Part shown: positions 51,206 to 58,909 of the stretch, piece after piece
Layout of the letters: every line of letters starts with the position of its first letter
Position numbering within the stretch: the stretch's first letter is position 1
Assembly: GCA_009775705.1 (NCBI GenBank)
Contig: VSQE01000003.1
Coordinates: 11,755-75,754, forward strand
Reading direction: 5' to 3'
Source: Prevotellamassilia sp.
GTDB taxonomy: Bacteria > Bacteroidota > Bacteroidia > Bacteroidales > Bacteroidaceae
DNA length: 64,000 bases
The notes under the pieces: model-generated
What the model was told of the DNA's origin: nothing
Database searches by the model: none
The model's input: only the letters and a program-made list of their open reading frames with translations
Translations under genes and position numbers: made by a program

Positions 51206-51213
51206 CAAAGATA
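51206..51213 (-). promoter_or_regulatory. promoter box of the 17-kb transfer operon
   Basis: Minus strand TATCTTTG is a perfect TAnnTTTG box 31 nt before the start codon. It overlaps the palindrome CTTTGCAAAG, a possible operator. All gaps from here to 33685 are short, so one promoter could serve about 17 genes. Confidence 0.6.
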
Positions 51214-51381
51214 GATTCTTTTCATTTCGCTGTATATAATAGAATAATATTAGTGTATTAAGAGTGTTTATTTTTATGTTCAAAGTATGATTTTACACAT
51301 AAATTCATACTCTGAATGCTTTTTTTGTTGTACTTTGGTCGAAAAAGGTCGTGGAAACGGGACATCTTGGGCAGAGCTGGT

Positions 51382-51389
51382 TATATTTG
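51382..51389 (+). promoter_or_regulatory. promoter box adjacent to the M23 gene start
   Basis: TATATTTG (TAnnTTTG) ends only 4 nt before the ATG at 51394, so a transcript from it would be leaderless or nearly so. Confidence 0.4.
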
Positions 51390-51393
51390 CCGC

Positions 51394-52110
51394 ATGAGAA
51401 AGAAACTACTGTTTTTGATGGCGGGTGCTGCAAGTGTCGCAGGCCCCGTTCAAGCACAATTCAATACGGTTTCGACCGTGCCGTTCCGATACAGGGTTGA
51501 AGTCGTTTCTGCCGGTAGGGATAATGCGGTAACCTTGCCCGGATACACGCTTTCCGTCCAAGACACCTTACCACCGTCAGGAGACGCTGCCCCGGCATTG
51601 TCTGCCGACACCTGCAAGCACGTATGGATAGAACGCTATCTTAGCGTAAGCTATCCGCTGCGCCGGATGAAAATCAACTCGCTTTATGGGTATCGGAAAG
51701 ACCCTTTTACCGGAAAAAGAAAGTTTCACAACGGAATCGACCTCCATGCGCGGGGCGACGAGGTAATGGCCATGATGGCGGGAGTGGTAGTGAAAGTCGG
51801 GCAGGACAAATCCTCCGGCAAGTATGTAACCCTCCGGCATGGAAACTACACGGTCAGCTATTGCCACCTGTCGCGTATCCTTACCCGGAAAGGGGCTGCT
51901 ATCGGGCCGAGGGATGTCGTCGGCATTACCGGTTCTACAGGACGCAGCACCGGTGAACACCTGCATATTTCCTGCAAGCTCGACGGCAAAAGTGTCGATC
52001 CGTTAATGGTACTGGATTACATCAAGTCCATACGCGAAGAGTGCGTGGCGGCACTGGCCGAATCCAGAGAAACTTCCTCATTAAGTCTTGCAGATGAAAA
52101 ATACAGATAA
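51394..52110 (+). CDS. secreted M23 peptidase
   Basis: A 238-residue exported metallopeptidase. Signal peptide KLLFLMAGAASVAGPVQAQ, then a divergent linker, then an M23 domain with complete ligands: H112 and D116 (HNGID) and H189-L-H191 (EHLHIS). It cuts peptide crosslinks of peptidoglycan and in this context may open the wall for transfer. The start chosen is the internal ATG (MRKKLLFLM), which carries the signal peptide; the frame continues upstream to 51316 without one. The divergent transfer operon starts 218 bp away. Confidence 0.85.
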   Translation: MRKKLLFLMAGAASVAGPVQAQFNTVSTVPFRYRVEVVSAGRDNAVTLPGYTLSVQDTLPPSGDAAPALSADTCKHVWIERYLSVSYPLRRMKINSLYGYRKDPFTGKRKFHNGIDLHARGDEVMAMMAGVVVKVGQDKSSGKYVTLRHGNYTVSYCHLSRILTRKGAAIGPRDVVGITGSTGRSTGEHLHISCKLDGKSVDPLMVLDYIKSIREECVAALAESRETSSLSLADEKYR

Positions 52111-52193
52111 TTCTCGTTTATTTTTGTTAATTATTTTATGGAAATGGTAAGAAAGGGGGGCTATGCTTACCCTATGGAAAGTAAAATTAAAGC

Positions 52194-52430
52194 ATAAAAG
52201 GGTCCGTTGTTGTTCTATCGTTGGTACTGACGGCTTTGGTATGCAGTTCCGGTGCGCAGCATGTTCCGGCGGCCGGTGTGGCGGCTGCGCAGGAATGTTG
52301 TGTCCGAAATACGGACAACGCCTCTTTTCTGCAATTTCATGACAGAAACTCTATCCGGCAAAAAAAGGACAGCGACATAACAGGCATAGTCGGAGAAATC
52401 CCCGATGTGGCTTGCCGTGCCGGCGCATAG
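52194..52430 (+). CDS. lipoprotein-like ORF, start unclear
   Basis: The frame is open from 52191 to TAG at 52428. It would encode KGSVVVLSLVLTALVCSSGAQH, a lipoprotein signal with lipobox VCS, followed by a short polar protein (QECCVRNTDNASFLQ...). The only conventional in-frame start is TTG 52221, which cuts the signal in half; the better start position is ATA at 52194, one base from ATG. So this is either a gene with a non-canonical start or a degraded one. Confidence 0.35.
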   Translation: MKGSVVVLSLVLTALVCSSGAQHVPAAGVAAAQECCVRNTDNASFLQFHDRNSIRQKKDSDITGIVGEIPDVACRAGA

Positions 52431-52511
52431 GTAAATGGGGTGCATCTTCGGTACATATCCGTGGAAACGGCCCATCTTCTCCGAACTTTACAGCGGTATC
52501 TCATTTGCCGC

Positions 52512-52620
52512 ATGAACAACCTGACCTATTGTTGTACCCTCGTGCATGACTCTTCCCGTAGCCCGAACTGGGACAATGCCTGCGAGCATTATATTTTCGG
52601 GATGAGACGGATTCTGATTT
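52512..52620 (+). CDS. short ORF (36 aa), uncertain
   Basis: Begins ATGAACAACCTG after TTTGCCGC, a context similar to that of the M23 start. The product (MNNLTYCCTLVHDSSRSPNWDN...) is not recognised. Upstream sequence GTGGAAACGG..CATCTT is repeated from before the M23 gene (51351), so this could be a duplicated promoter that lost its gene. Confidence 0.2.
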
Positions 52621-53113
52621 AGCAGTTTGTTTTTCATGGTTTATACTGATGTCTACACTTGGCTGAAAAGCGAGGTGTAGCTGTTCGTGGTGAATATATT
52701 GAATAATCAAAAAAATAAAATTTTCGCACGGTATGAATCAAAATATTTTCGCTTCCGAAACGCTGTTCTCGGCGGCATATCTCAATATTGAACAAACTAC
52801 TGATATTTCACGTCATTATCTCCGTTTCTCTCTGCACGGTCGGACTGTTCATCTTGTTTTGTTGTTGGGACTGCTACGGGCAAGCCTGACGGTGTTTCCC
52901 GTGAGGCGAGCAACCCAGTATGACCCGTCGGTATGAAGCTGGACATCATTTAATCTGAGCGGAAACAGGAGCAATATTTCGCTTTATGCCTATGCGGCGA
53001 TAGATAAAAAAGAGTGGGGTTGGTGTGGATTGGATGCCAGCCCCCTTGTTATACAGAATAAACATACAAAAAGCAATGGCTTGTCCCGCCGGAACAACAG
53101 GCTTCGTGTCCGG
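52621..53113. other. gene-poor stretch
   Basis: No convincing gene. A TTG-started 33-codon frame at 52788-52889 encodes one hydrophobic helix (IISVSLCTVGLFILFCCWDC) and may be a small membrane peptide. The remainder is uninformative. The 67-residue frame at 52733-52936 overlaps it and looks like a shadow. Confidence 0.3.
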
Positions 53114-53698
53114 CTACAAGTCTTCTACGAAATGATTGGTTGCCTCGTCCCAATATTTCCTGTACACGAACTCGTTGTCGCCATTCAGGTTTAACTGGTA
53201 CATTCTGAATATCACGGGGAAGTTCTTGGGTTGCCACAGTTCTTCGTATGAGTAACGGTACGTCATGCCGAGCTTCCGCATCACGTTTCCGCTTCTCGGG
53301 TTGTTCCTGTCGTGCGTGGCGGTGATGTAGGGCAGACCGTCTTTCCTCACTTGGGCGATGACGGCTCCGCCCGCTTCAGTGGCAATCCCCCGATGCCAGA
53401 ACTCCTTGCGGAGCCCGTAGCCGAAATCGTGGTGTTCCTCCATATCGACTTTCACGTAGCCTATCGGGAAATTGTCCGTTTTCAGGCAGATGGCATAGGC
53501 GTAGGCTTGCGGCTGTCCGTATTTCGCCGCATACCTTTCCTGATAAAACCGCCGGGTTTCTTCGAGGTCTTTCACCGGATACCAAGGCAGGAATTTATTG
53601 GCTTCTTCGTCTTTGAGTATCAGGAAGAGGGCTTCCATGTCTCTTTCCGTGAACTTCCGCAGTATCAGGCGGGAGGTTTCCAATATAGGTGTATTCAT
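53114..53698 (-). CDS. GNAT N-acetyltransferase (RimJ-like)
   Basis: A 194-residue acetyltransferase. Layout follows the RimJ/RimL group: LETSRLILRKFTERDMEALFLILKD at the N-terminus, motif A GYGLRKEFWHRGIATEAGGAVI (acetyl-CoA binding Q/R-x-x-G-x-A), and ATHDRNNPRSGNVMRKLGM typical of motif B. The substrate is not predictable. It follows the LytTR regulator gene by 4 nt, so it may be regulated with it; in many Bacteroides loci such GNAT genes stand alone. Confidence 0.85.
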   Translation of the reverse strand: MNTPILETSRLILRKFTERDMEALFLILKDEEANKFLPWYPVKDLEETRRFYQERYAAKYGQPQAYAYAICLKTDNFPIGYVKVDMEEHHDFGYGLRKEFWHRGIATEAGGAVIAQVRKDGLPYITATHDRNNPRSGNVMRKLGMTYRYSYEELWQPKNFPVIFRMYQLNLNGDNEFVYRKYWDEATNHFVEDL

Positions 53699-53702
53699 AA
53701 GC

Positions 53703-54461
53703 TTATCTGTCTAACCATCCTTTCAGCTCCGCCGCCCTTTCCCGGCTTACGATGATTTCCACATCGGGATACTTCTTCAAACGAATCTTCAGTCGGGAGT
53801 TGAACCAGTTATTGATACTCAAGATACTGTCTATATGGATGAGGTACTGGCGGTTGGCGCGGAAAAAGACATCGGGGTTGAGCTGGGATTCCAGCTCGTC
53901 GAGAGAATAAGGCACGGTCTCGGACGTGCCGTTGTTCAGGCAAAGGAGCGTATTGCGTTCGTCCAAAGCGATGTGGCTGATATCTTTCACCTGCACGGAA
54001 ATATAGCCGTCGCGGTAAGGCAGAAGAAAACGCTCGCGATAACGGTAATTGCTTTGCCGCATATATTCCAATAGCTGGCGCACCTCTTCGCCGTTTGTCT
54101 GCGGGGAACTTGCGCGGCGCACTTTTTCCATGGCGGCGGCAAGCTCGTCGGCCTTGACGGGTTTCAGCAGATAATCGAAACTGTTGTATTTGAAGGCCTG
54201 GATGGCATACTCGTCGTAAGCGGTGGTGAAGATGACAGGCGAGGGCACTGCCGTCCGGCGCAGCACGTCGAAACTCAGGCCGTCGGACAGGCGGATGTCA
54301 GCGAATATAAGCTCCGGGGCAGGATGTGCCTGTAGCCATTCCACCGCCTCCACAATGCTTGCCAACGGCCCGTCGATGCGGAATGTGCCGTCGATTTCTT
54401 CCAACAGCCTTTTCAGCCGGTTGAAGTTCCGTTTTTCATCTTCTATGATCAGGATGTGCAT
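53703..54461 (-). CDS. LytTR response regulator
   Basis: A 252-residue response regulator. The receiver domain (residues 1-120) has the acidic pair (EDE), phospho-acceptor D55 (FADIRLSDG), and K~102 (LLKPVKADE). The C-terminal LytTR DNA-binding domain (residues ~145-250) shows YISVQVKDISHIALDERNTLL and FFRANRQYLIHIDSILSINNWFNSRLKIRL. It pairs with the truncated histidine kinase immediately upstream, whose 3' end overlaps its start by 26 nt. Without the kinase N-terminus the system is probably not signal-responsive. Confidence 0.85.
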   Translation of the reverse strand: MHILIIEDEKRNFNRLKRLLEEIDGTFRIDGPLASIVEAVEWLQAHPAPELIFADIRLSDGLSFDVLRRTAVPSPVIFTTAYDEYAIQAFKYNSFDYLLKPVKADELAAAMEKVRRASSPQTNGEEVRQLLEYMRQSNYRYRERFLLPYRDGYISVQVKDISHIALDERNTLLCLNNGTSETVPYSLDELESQLNPDVFFRANRQYLIHIDSILSINNWFNSRLKIRLKKYPDVEIIVSRERAAELKGWLDR

Positions 54462-54993
54462 AATCGTCGGGTATAATAGGTAATTTGACTATATATGAAT
54501 GTTCGCTTTTCTTGATGACAGGCTTTTCCTCGCACAACAGGAAGTAACGCTCGATGATGTTCCGTTGTCCGATACCGGTAGATGACAGGTCGGACGACAC
54601 GGGGCAAAGGTCGTTTTTCACCACAATGTGGTTTCCTTCCCGAAAGACGTGAATATGCAGCGGTTGGTGTACCGACAAGCGGTTGTGTTTGATGGCGTTT
54701 TCTACCAGCAGCTGGAGGCAGACGGGGGGAATCCGGCCGTCTGTCCGCTCCAGTTGTTCATCCACATCGACGCTTATGGCATTCTCGTAGCGCATCCCTA
54801 TCAAGTAGAGGTAGGAACGCAGGAAATCCAACTCTTCGCTTACCGGCACGGTGTCGCGCTTCAAGTTTTGGATGACGTAACGGTAAACGCTCGACAGATT
54901 CTCAAGGAAGCGTTCCGCCAATGTACGGTTTTCCACTATCAGTTCGGACAGAATGCTGAAGTTATTGAACATGAAATGCGGGTCTATCCACCA
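54436..54993 (-). pseudogene. LytS-type histidine kinase, 5'-truncated
   Basis: The frame encodes only the C-terminal part of a LytS/YehU-type sensor kinase: the H-box IDPHFMFNNFSILSELI with the phospho-accepting His, the N-box (LLVENAIKHNRLSV), and the G-box region (STGIGQRNIIERYF). Sensor and membrane parts are missing: immediately before IDPHF the sequence is foreign (a short frame PVWW that does not belong to the family, with the next genes on the opposite strand). It overlaps the regulator gene by 26 nt. Presumably inactive. Confidence 0.8.
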
Positions 54994-55295
54994 AACTGGC
55001 AAAAGAAATGAATATCACGATGAATGACCGTCTGGAGTTTGCCCATGACGAGAACAATCCCAAAGAATGGTTTCTGCACAAGACCGCCGACAAACAAGGT
55101 TTCCCGCTGCAGTTCAACAGGGGAGGAACACGCTTGAGGAATAAGTACATCTGTAAGACCATTTTGGATATAGCGAAAGTCAAGGAGAGCGCGACATTCT
55201 TGGTATCGAAAGACCCGGTAAAGACCGAGCTGGGGTCATTTTACAGAATAATACTCTCTTGTCCCATTCTCCCGAAGAACAAGCCCAAACTATAA
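54984..55295 (+). pseudogene. 5'-truncated ORF at the breakpoint
   Basis: An open frame (LSTKLAKEMNITMNDRLEFAHDENNPKEWFLHKTADKQGFPLQF... to TAA at 55293) with ATG at 55008. The upstream part reads sensibly as protein (STKLAKEMN) and runs into the truncated kinase, so it is the C-terminal part of a gene that lost its start. Lys/Asn-rich; not recognised. Confidence 0.45.
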
Positions 55296-55312
55296 GCCTG
55301 TAACCTCTGTGG

Positions 55313-55344
55313 TCTGTCCGAAGGGCGAATGCCTTTCGGACAGA
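55313..55344. terminator. strong hairpin, terminator-like
   Basis: Near-perfect inverted repeat TCTGTCCGAAgGGC / GCCtTTCGGACAGA with a 4-nt loop, 18 nt after the truncated ORF. No T-run, so it may act in either direction or as a 3' stabiliser. Confidence 0.6.
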
Positions 55345-56113
55345 TTGCAGGGCAACCGATACCTTTTATAGCACGATTATCTCCTTTTTTACCTTCAGGC
55401 TGTTTTCCCTGTTATACGTCGGCTTTCCCAACCCCGTAAACAGTTGGAAGTCTGTGCCGTAACAAGTCGTCAAGGAAAGGGACGGGAGGCCGTTCCAAAC
55501 CGGCGGCAGCCCGGATCGTGCCGTTCCATGCCGGAGCTTCGACCTGTCGAAACAACACGGTATTCCACAGCCCGACCGGTCTTTATGCCGCTGGTTTCGG
55601 ACTTTCCGCCTCCTGTTCCGTATCTTTCCCTTGTGACCTGCCACGTCAAGGGCAAACAGCGATACTTCTTATCCGCCCCGCGCTTTCATTCCGCCCGGTC
55701 GAAATTCAGGCGTGGAGCGGATAAGGAGAATCCCGTTCGTGTTTGCCCCGGCAGACCCTTGCTTGACCCGCCCAAGCCGCATTCTTTTCTATTTCATTTT
55801 CTCCTGCATTTATATCCGGCAAGGCCGTACCCCCCTTTTTACCATCATATTTACCGGCCTGTTCCGGTTTCCTCTCCGCCATCGCCGTCCGGTTTTCCAG
55901 CTGCAAAGGTCGGCTGCCGCGCTTGATCCGGCGGCTTGAAGTGCATTCCCTGCAAATTCTTCCTTTCTGCGAAAGAGTAATTGGCCGGGAAAACCGCCGT
56001 ATGAAGCCCTGCCGGCAGTCGTGTACCGCATCTGTAAAATCCCGGAACGGTTCAGGCAGAGAAAAGAACCGAAAAAAGGGTAAAAAACAGATGTTTCACA
56101 TAAAAGACAAGAG
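55345..56113. other. gene-free leader region of the 148-residue gene
   Basis: The left part is GC-rich and pyrimidine-rich without gene signals. Its right part (55876-56092) is repeated at 56764-56981. The minus strand carries GACCTTTG (55904-55911), one mismatch to TAnnTTTG. Overlapping frames on both strands in this region are not credible. Confidence 0.45.
55876..56092 (+). repeat. direct repeat, copy C (~215-bp leader module)
   Basis: Nearly matches 56764-56981: shared TGCAAAGGTCGGCTGCCGCG, CTTGATCCGGCGGCTTGAAG, CCGGAACGGTTCAGGCAGAG blocks. It is the leader of the 148-residue gene; copy D is the leader of the downstream SSB gene. Confidence 0.85.
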
Positions 56114-56560
56114 ATGGACAAGAAAAACTGTAAAACAGGCAAACGCACAAAACGGCAGGTTGAAAAAATCCTGATGGTTATCGACGTCAAACGGGAAATC
56201 ATAGATATTCTACAGATAACCAATCGGCGTTTTATGTACAATCCGCAAACGGGAACTTTAATTTTAGGAGATGAAATGTACGGCAAAAGCATTTGCAGCT
56301 CCCATGCTCAAGAGTTCCATGCGTCACAAGCGGAAGGACGCTTCGATGATTATTTGCGTGGGTGGATAGGTGTCTCGAAAAGCTATCCCCACGGTATTGT
56401 TCATTTTGCCCCCGCTGTCAGCATGGAACAGTTCGACTGTGGATTTGACGCGTTGCAAATGTTCGCCAGACTTGAAGGTGTAAACGAAGATACTATCGTT
56501 CGTGGATTTTGCACTATGCCGGAACAGAGGATGGGGGATTTGCTGCCTTCCTCTCTTTAA
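56114..56560 (+). CDS. hypothetical accessory protein (148 aa)
   Basis: A 148-residue basic/aromatic protein (MDKKNCKTGKRTKRQVEKIL...). The start ATG 56114 follows an AAAAGACAAGAG tract; ATG 56174 is an alternative. Segments VKREIIDILQITNRRFMYNPQTGTLILG and GRFDDYLRGWIGVSKSYPHGIVHFAPAV are typical of a family I recall from Bacteroidales conjugative elements. No function is known. Confidence 0.65.
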   Translation: MDKKNCKTGKRTKRQVEKILMVIDVKREIIDILQITNRRFMYNPQTGTLILGDEMYGKSICSSHAQEFHASQAEGRFDDYLRGWIGVSKSYPHGIVHFAPAVSMEQFDCGFDALQMFARLEGVNEDTIVRGFCTMPEQRMGDLLPSSL

Positions 56561-56763
56561 GATACCGGCCCGGTCAAAACTGGCTATAAACGGGAATCGT
56601 GCCTATGGCAACACCATTGGCGGAGGGCACGATATCCGTTTATAAATACCGCAACTCCGTTGTCGGCTTCCTTTTATACCTCTCTCTTTCCCTCTGCTCT
56701 TATACTTTGGCGAAGCCCTCTTCCTTTTATATCAGTTATAGGTATAATCTCTACGGTCTCCTC

Positions 56764-56981
56764 TCTGCCGTCGCCGTCCGGTTTTTCAGATGCAAAGGTC
56801 GGCTGCCGCGCTTGATCCGGCGGCTTGAAGTGCATTTCTTGCAAATTCTTCCTTCTACGAAGAGTAATTGGCAAGAAAAGCCGTCGCATGAAGCTCTACC
56901 GGCAGCCATGTACCGCATCTATAAAATCCCGGAACGGTTCAGGCAGAGAAAGGAACCGAAAGAAGGGAAAAAATAAACAGT
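56764..56981 (+). repeat. direct repeat, copy D (~215-bp leader module)
   Basis: Second copy of the leader at 55876-56092, lying before the SSB gene at 57028. The minus strand again has GACCTTTG (56793-56800). The 203 nt before it (56561-56763) are gene-free and pyrimidine-rich, with CCTTTTATA motifs. Confidence 0.85.
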
Positions 56982-57027
56982 TTAGGTAACGCAGGACCAA
57001 CCACCTTGCCACAAACAATTTTCTATT

Positions 57028-57441
57028 ATGTTACATGTTCACACTATCGGACGCATCGGCAAAGACTGCCAGGTTATTTCAGGAGTACACGGCTCATTCA
57101 TGGCTATGGACATAGCCGTTGACGATTATTCAAGAGGACAAAACACTACCACTTGGATAAGGGTACGCAGCAACAAGGACAACCATATCCATTTGTCCGA
57201 ATATCTGACGAAAGGAAGACTCATACTCGTTGACGGTACACTGTCATCTTCCCTGTGGAAAGACAAGAACGGCGAGAGCCAGATACAGCTCTCCATCACG
57301 GCAGAAAGCATTGCCTTTATCAATACCGGAAAACGCGAGGATGCGGCAGCCGGAGCGGACAACGATGTAAACGGTGCAGACAGCGTACCCGTTCCTCCCG
57401 CCGATTTTCCGCAGGACGAAAAGGAGGATTTGCCCTTCTGA
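57028..57441 (+). CDS. ssb: single-stranded DNA-binding protein
   Basis: A 137-residue SSB of the chromosomal/plasmid type. OB-fold segments IGRIGKDCQVISGVHGSFMAMDIAVDD, TTWIRVRSNKDNHIHLSEYLTKGRLILVDGTLSSSLWKDKNGES and QIQLSITAESIAFI are clear. The tail is acidic and Pro-rich and ends EKEDLPF, the canonical partner-binding tip (D-x-P-F type). It therefore differs from the 1219 SSB, which lacks this tip. It has its own leader (copy D) and no obvious terminator. Confidence 0.9.
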   Translation: MLHVHTIGRIGKDCQVISGVHGSFMAMDIAVDDYSRGQNTTTWIRVRSNKDNHIHLSEYLTKGRLILVDGTLSSSLWKDKNGESQIQLSITAESIAFINTGKREDAAAGADNDVNGADSVPVPPADFPQDEKEDLPF

Positions 57442-57470
57442 TAAGATAATAACTATCTGAAAATAAGCAG

Positions 57471-57553
57471 ATACTAAATATAGTATTTACTAATCATAGT
57501 AAAATAGGAAATTAGTAAACCTATTCTTGTTAAAATTAGTAGATACTATATTT
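57471..57553. repeat. AT-rich cluster of palindromes
   Basis: ATACTAAATATAGTAT (57471-57486) and TTTACTAATCATAGTAAA (57486-57503) are adjacent perfect palindromes. ATTAGTA recurs at 57511 and 57535, and ATACTATATTT (57543-57553) is the exact reverse complement of AAATATAGTAT at 57476-57486. It could be a binding array for an initiator, partition or recombination protein. Confidence 0.6.
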
Positions 57554-57765
57554 TTGTTTTTTAGTTTCGTCCTTTCTTAAGAGTTCATACATCTCAAACA
57601 TTTTTTCTATCCTTACAGAGTTTTTCAGAAAATGTTAGCCCATTATTTAATAGATTTGTCTTTCTTGCAGTTTATTTAATATTGGTTTTAGAACAATAGA
57701 CTTAAAATCCACTCATAACTTTAAGAAAATCACGGTATATAAGGTCCTGTTTCATGAAATTTCAC
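57504..57765. other. AT-rich intergenic stretch
   Basis: No gene visible. It contains the tail of the palindrome cluster and then low-complexity AT-rich DNA up to the promoter of the right envelope operon. Confidence 0.4.
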
Positions 57766-57773
57766 TACCTTTG
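57766..57773 (+). promoter_or_regulatory. promoter box of the right structured leader
   Basis: TACCTTTG is a perfect TAnnTTTG box; the conserved RNA begins 5 nt later with GGATTGAG. The left copy has the equivalent at 28059-28066. Confidence 0.65.
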
Positions 57774-57778
57774 TGCCG

Positions 57779-57992
57779 GATTGAGGAAACTCTTTCCAAG
57801 ACATATTAGAAAAGAAAGAAGCGTTATGCTTATCTCGAAGTCGGGAACGTAGGAAATTCAAGACTATTCAGAGGGAAAAGCGTAATTGGTTTCTCACGCT
57901 ATAGCGTGGGCTGCTATTACCATACTCTGAATAAAGGTTATTCCTACGACCTCCGACTTAGAACGTGACATTTGCAGTTCCACGCTTCGTGG
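57779..57992 (+). ncRNA. structured leader RNA, right copy
   Basis: Homologous to the minus strand of 27845-28052. Conserved blocks: GGATTGAGG, CCAAGACATATTAG, AAAGAAAGAAGCGTTATGCTTATC, CTCACGCTATAGCGTGGGCTGCTAT and GACATTTGCAGTTC. Stems: AAGTCGG (57838-57844)/CCGACTT (57953-57959); CGTAGGAA (57848-57855)/TTCCTACG (57941-57948); TATTCAGAG (57865-57873)/CTCTGAATA (57925-57933); apical CACGC-TATA-GCGTG. Stems 1 and 3 differ in sequence between copies yet stay paired, so base changes are compensated. A 3' hairpin CCACG-CTT-CGTGG follows. Confidence 0.65.
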
Positions 57993-58003
57993 TTTAATCA
58001 AGC

Positions 58004-58028
58004 AGACTCTACGGGACTGCAAGAGTCT
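58004..58028 (+). other. hairpin just upstream of the start codon
   Basis: Perfect inverted repeat AGACTCT / AGAGTCT with an 11-nt loop, ending 6 nt before the ATG at 58035. It could control translation initiation or read-through of the leader. Confidence 0.5.
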
Positions 58029-58034
58029 TAATTT

Positions 58035-58868
58035 ATGATGAACAGATATAGCCAGCAAAGTATTTGTATGCTGAAGAATATGTTCGTTAGCAGAAACATT
58101 ATTAAATGGGTTTTGTTTCTAATCCTTAATTTTTCCCTATGTACGCAATCTTTTGCAGATCATTATCGAGTGACCGCTCCCAACGGTCTTAATGTACGAG
58201 CTTCAGCCAATAAAAACGGAAAACTATTAGGACAATTGTCTAAGGATAACGTGATTGATGTTGTATCTATAGAAAACGGATGGGCTAATATCAATTATAA
58301 TGGCTGGCAGGGTTATGTCAGCGCATCGTATCTGGAAGCCGTAACAGAAACAGACGAAGCGGGTACTTCCACCAAAGAAGAGTCATGGGACTTAACCTCT
58401 TGGTTGTTTGATTCCGAAGGAGAATCGGCTTGGTTCACAGCGATAAAGTGGATACTGTTTTTAGGCATAGCCATCTACATTATTAAGATTGTGTTACAAT
58501 TCTTCGCATTGATGCTGGTTGTAGGTTTGATTGTTGGAGCGATTGGATTGGCAGTAGGTTTTATTCTTGATTGGCTGGGTTGGATAGACTCTGGTACCAT
58601 GTGGGATATGGCCCAATGGGGATTCAGTATAGGCAACGGGATAGGTCTTATTATGGGTATTCTCGGTTTTAAAGACTTGCATAAGGGAGCGACGGAGTCT
58701 TGGAGCGGTTCATCATCAAGCAGTTCAAGTGGTTTGAAAACAGCAAGTTTTACTGATTCTGGAACATTATATCATCTTACACAAGATTCTCCCTATAGCG
58801 AGTGTGATTACACCGACCAATTTGGCGGCAAATGGGGACGCGACAGTTCCGGATTTTATCGCAAATAA
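58035..58868 (+). CDS. SH3-domain membrane protein, first gene of the right envelope operon
   Basis: A 277-residue protein. A signal/anchor helix (IIKWVLFLILNFSLCTQSFA) is followed by a bacterial SH3 domain at ~42-100 (NGLNVRASANKNGKLLGQLSKDNVIDVVSIENGWANINYNGWQGYVSASYL). Then come membrane helices (WFTAIKWILFLGIAIYIIKIV, FFALMLVVGLIVGAIGLAVGFIL) and a Ser-rich linker with a final SH3-adjacent tail (YHLTQDSPYSECDYTDQFGGKWG). Its architecture (SH3 plus membrane helices) matches the 25112 product of the left envelope operon, which has the same leader RNA. A role in sensing or binding cell-wall peptides is inferred. Confidence 0.75.
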   Translation: MMNRYSQQSICMLKNMFVSRNIIKWVLFLILNFSLCTQSFADHYRVTAPNGLNVRASANKNGKLLGQLSKDNVIDVVSIENGWANINYNGWQGYVSASYLEAVTETDEAGTSTKEESWDLTSWLFDSEGESAWFTAIKWILFLGIAIYIIKIVLQFFALMLVVGLIVGAIGLAVGFILDWLGWIDSGTMWDMAQWGFSIGNGIGLIMGILGFKDLHKGATESWSGSSSSSSSGLKTASFTDSGTLYHLTQDSPYSECDYTDQFGGKWGRDSSGFYRK

Positions 58869-58909
58869 ATGAATAATGTAACGTATTGATAATTAAACAA
58901 TAAAACTGT

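Noticed and set aside
52733..52936. 67-residue ORF with hydrophobic stretch
   Set aside because: The hydrophobic helix is better in the other frame (52788-52889), and neither has a recognisable partner.
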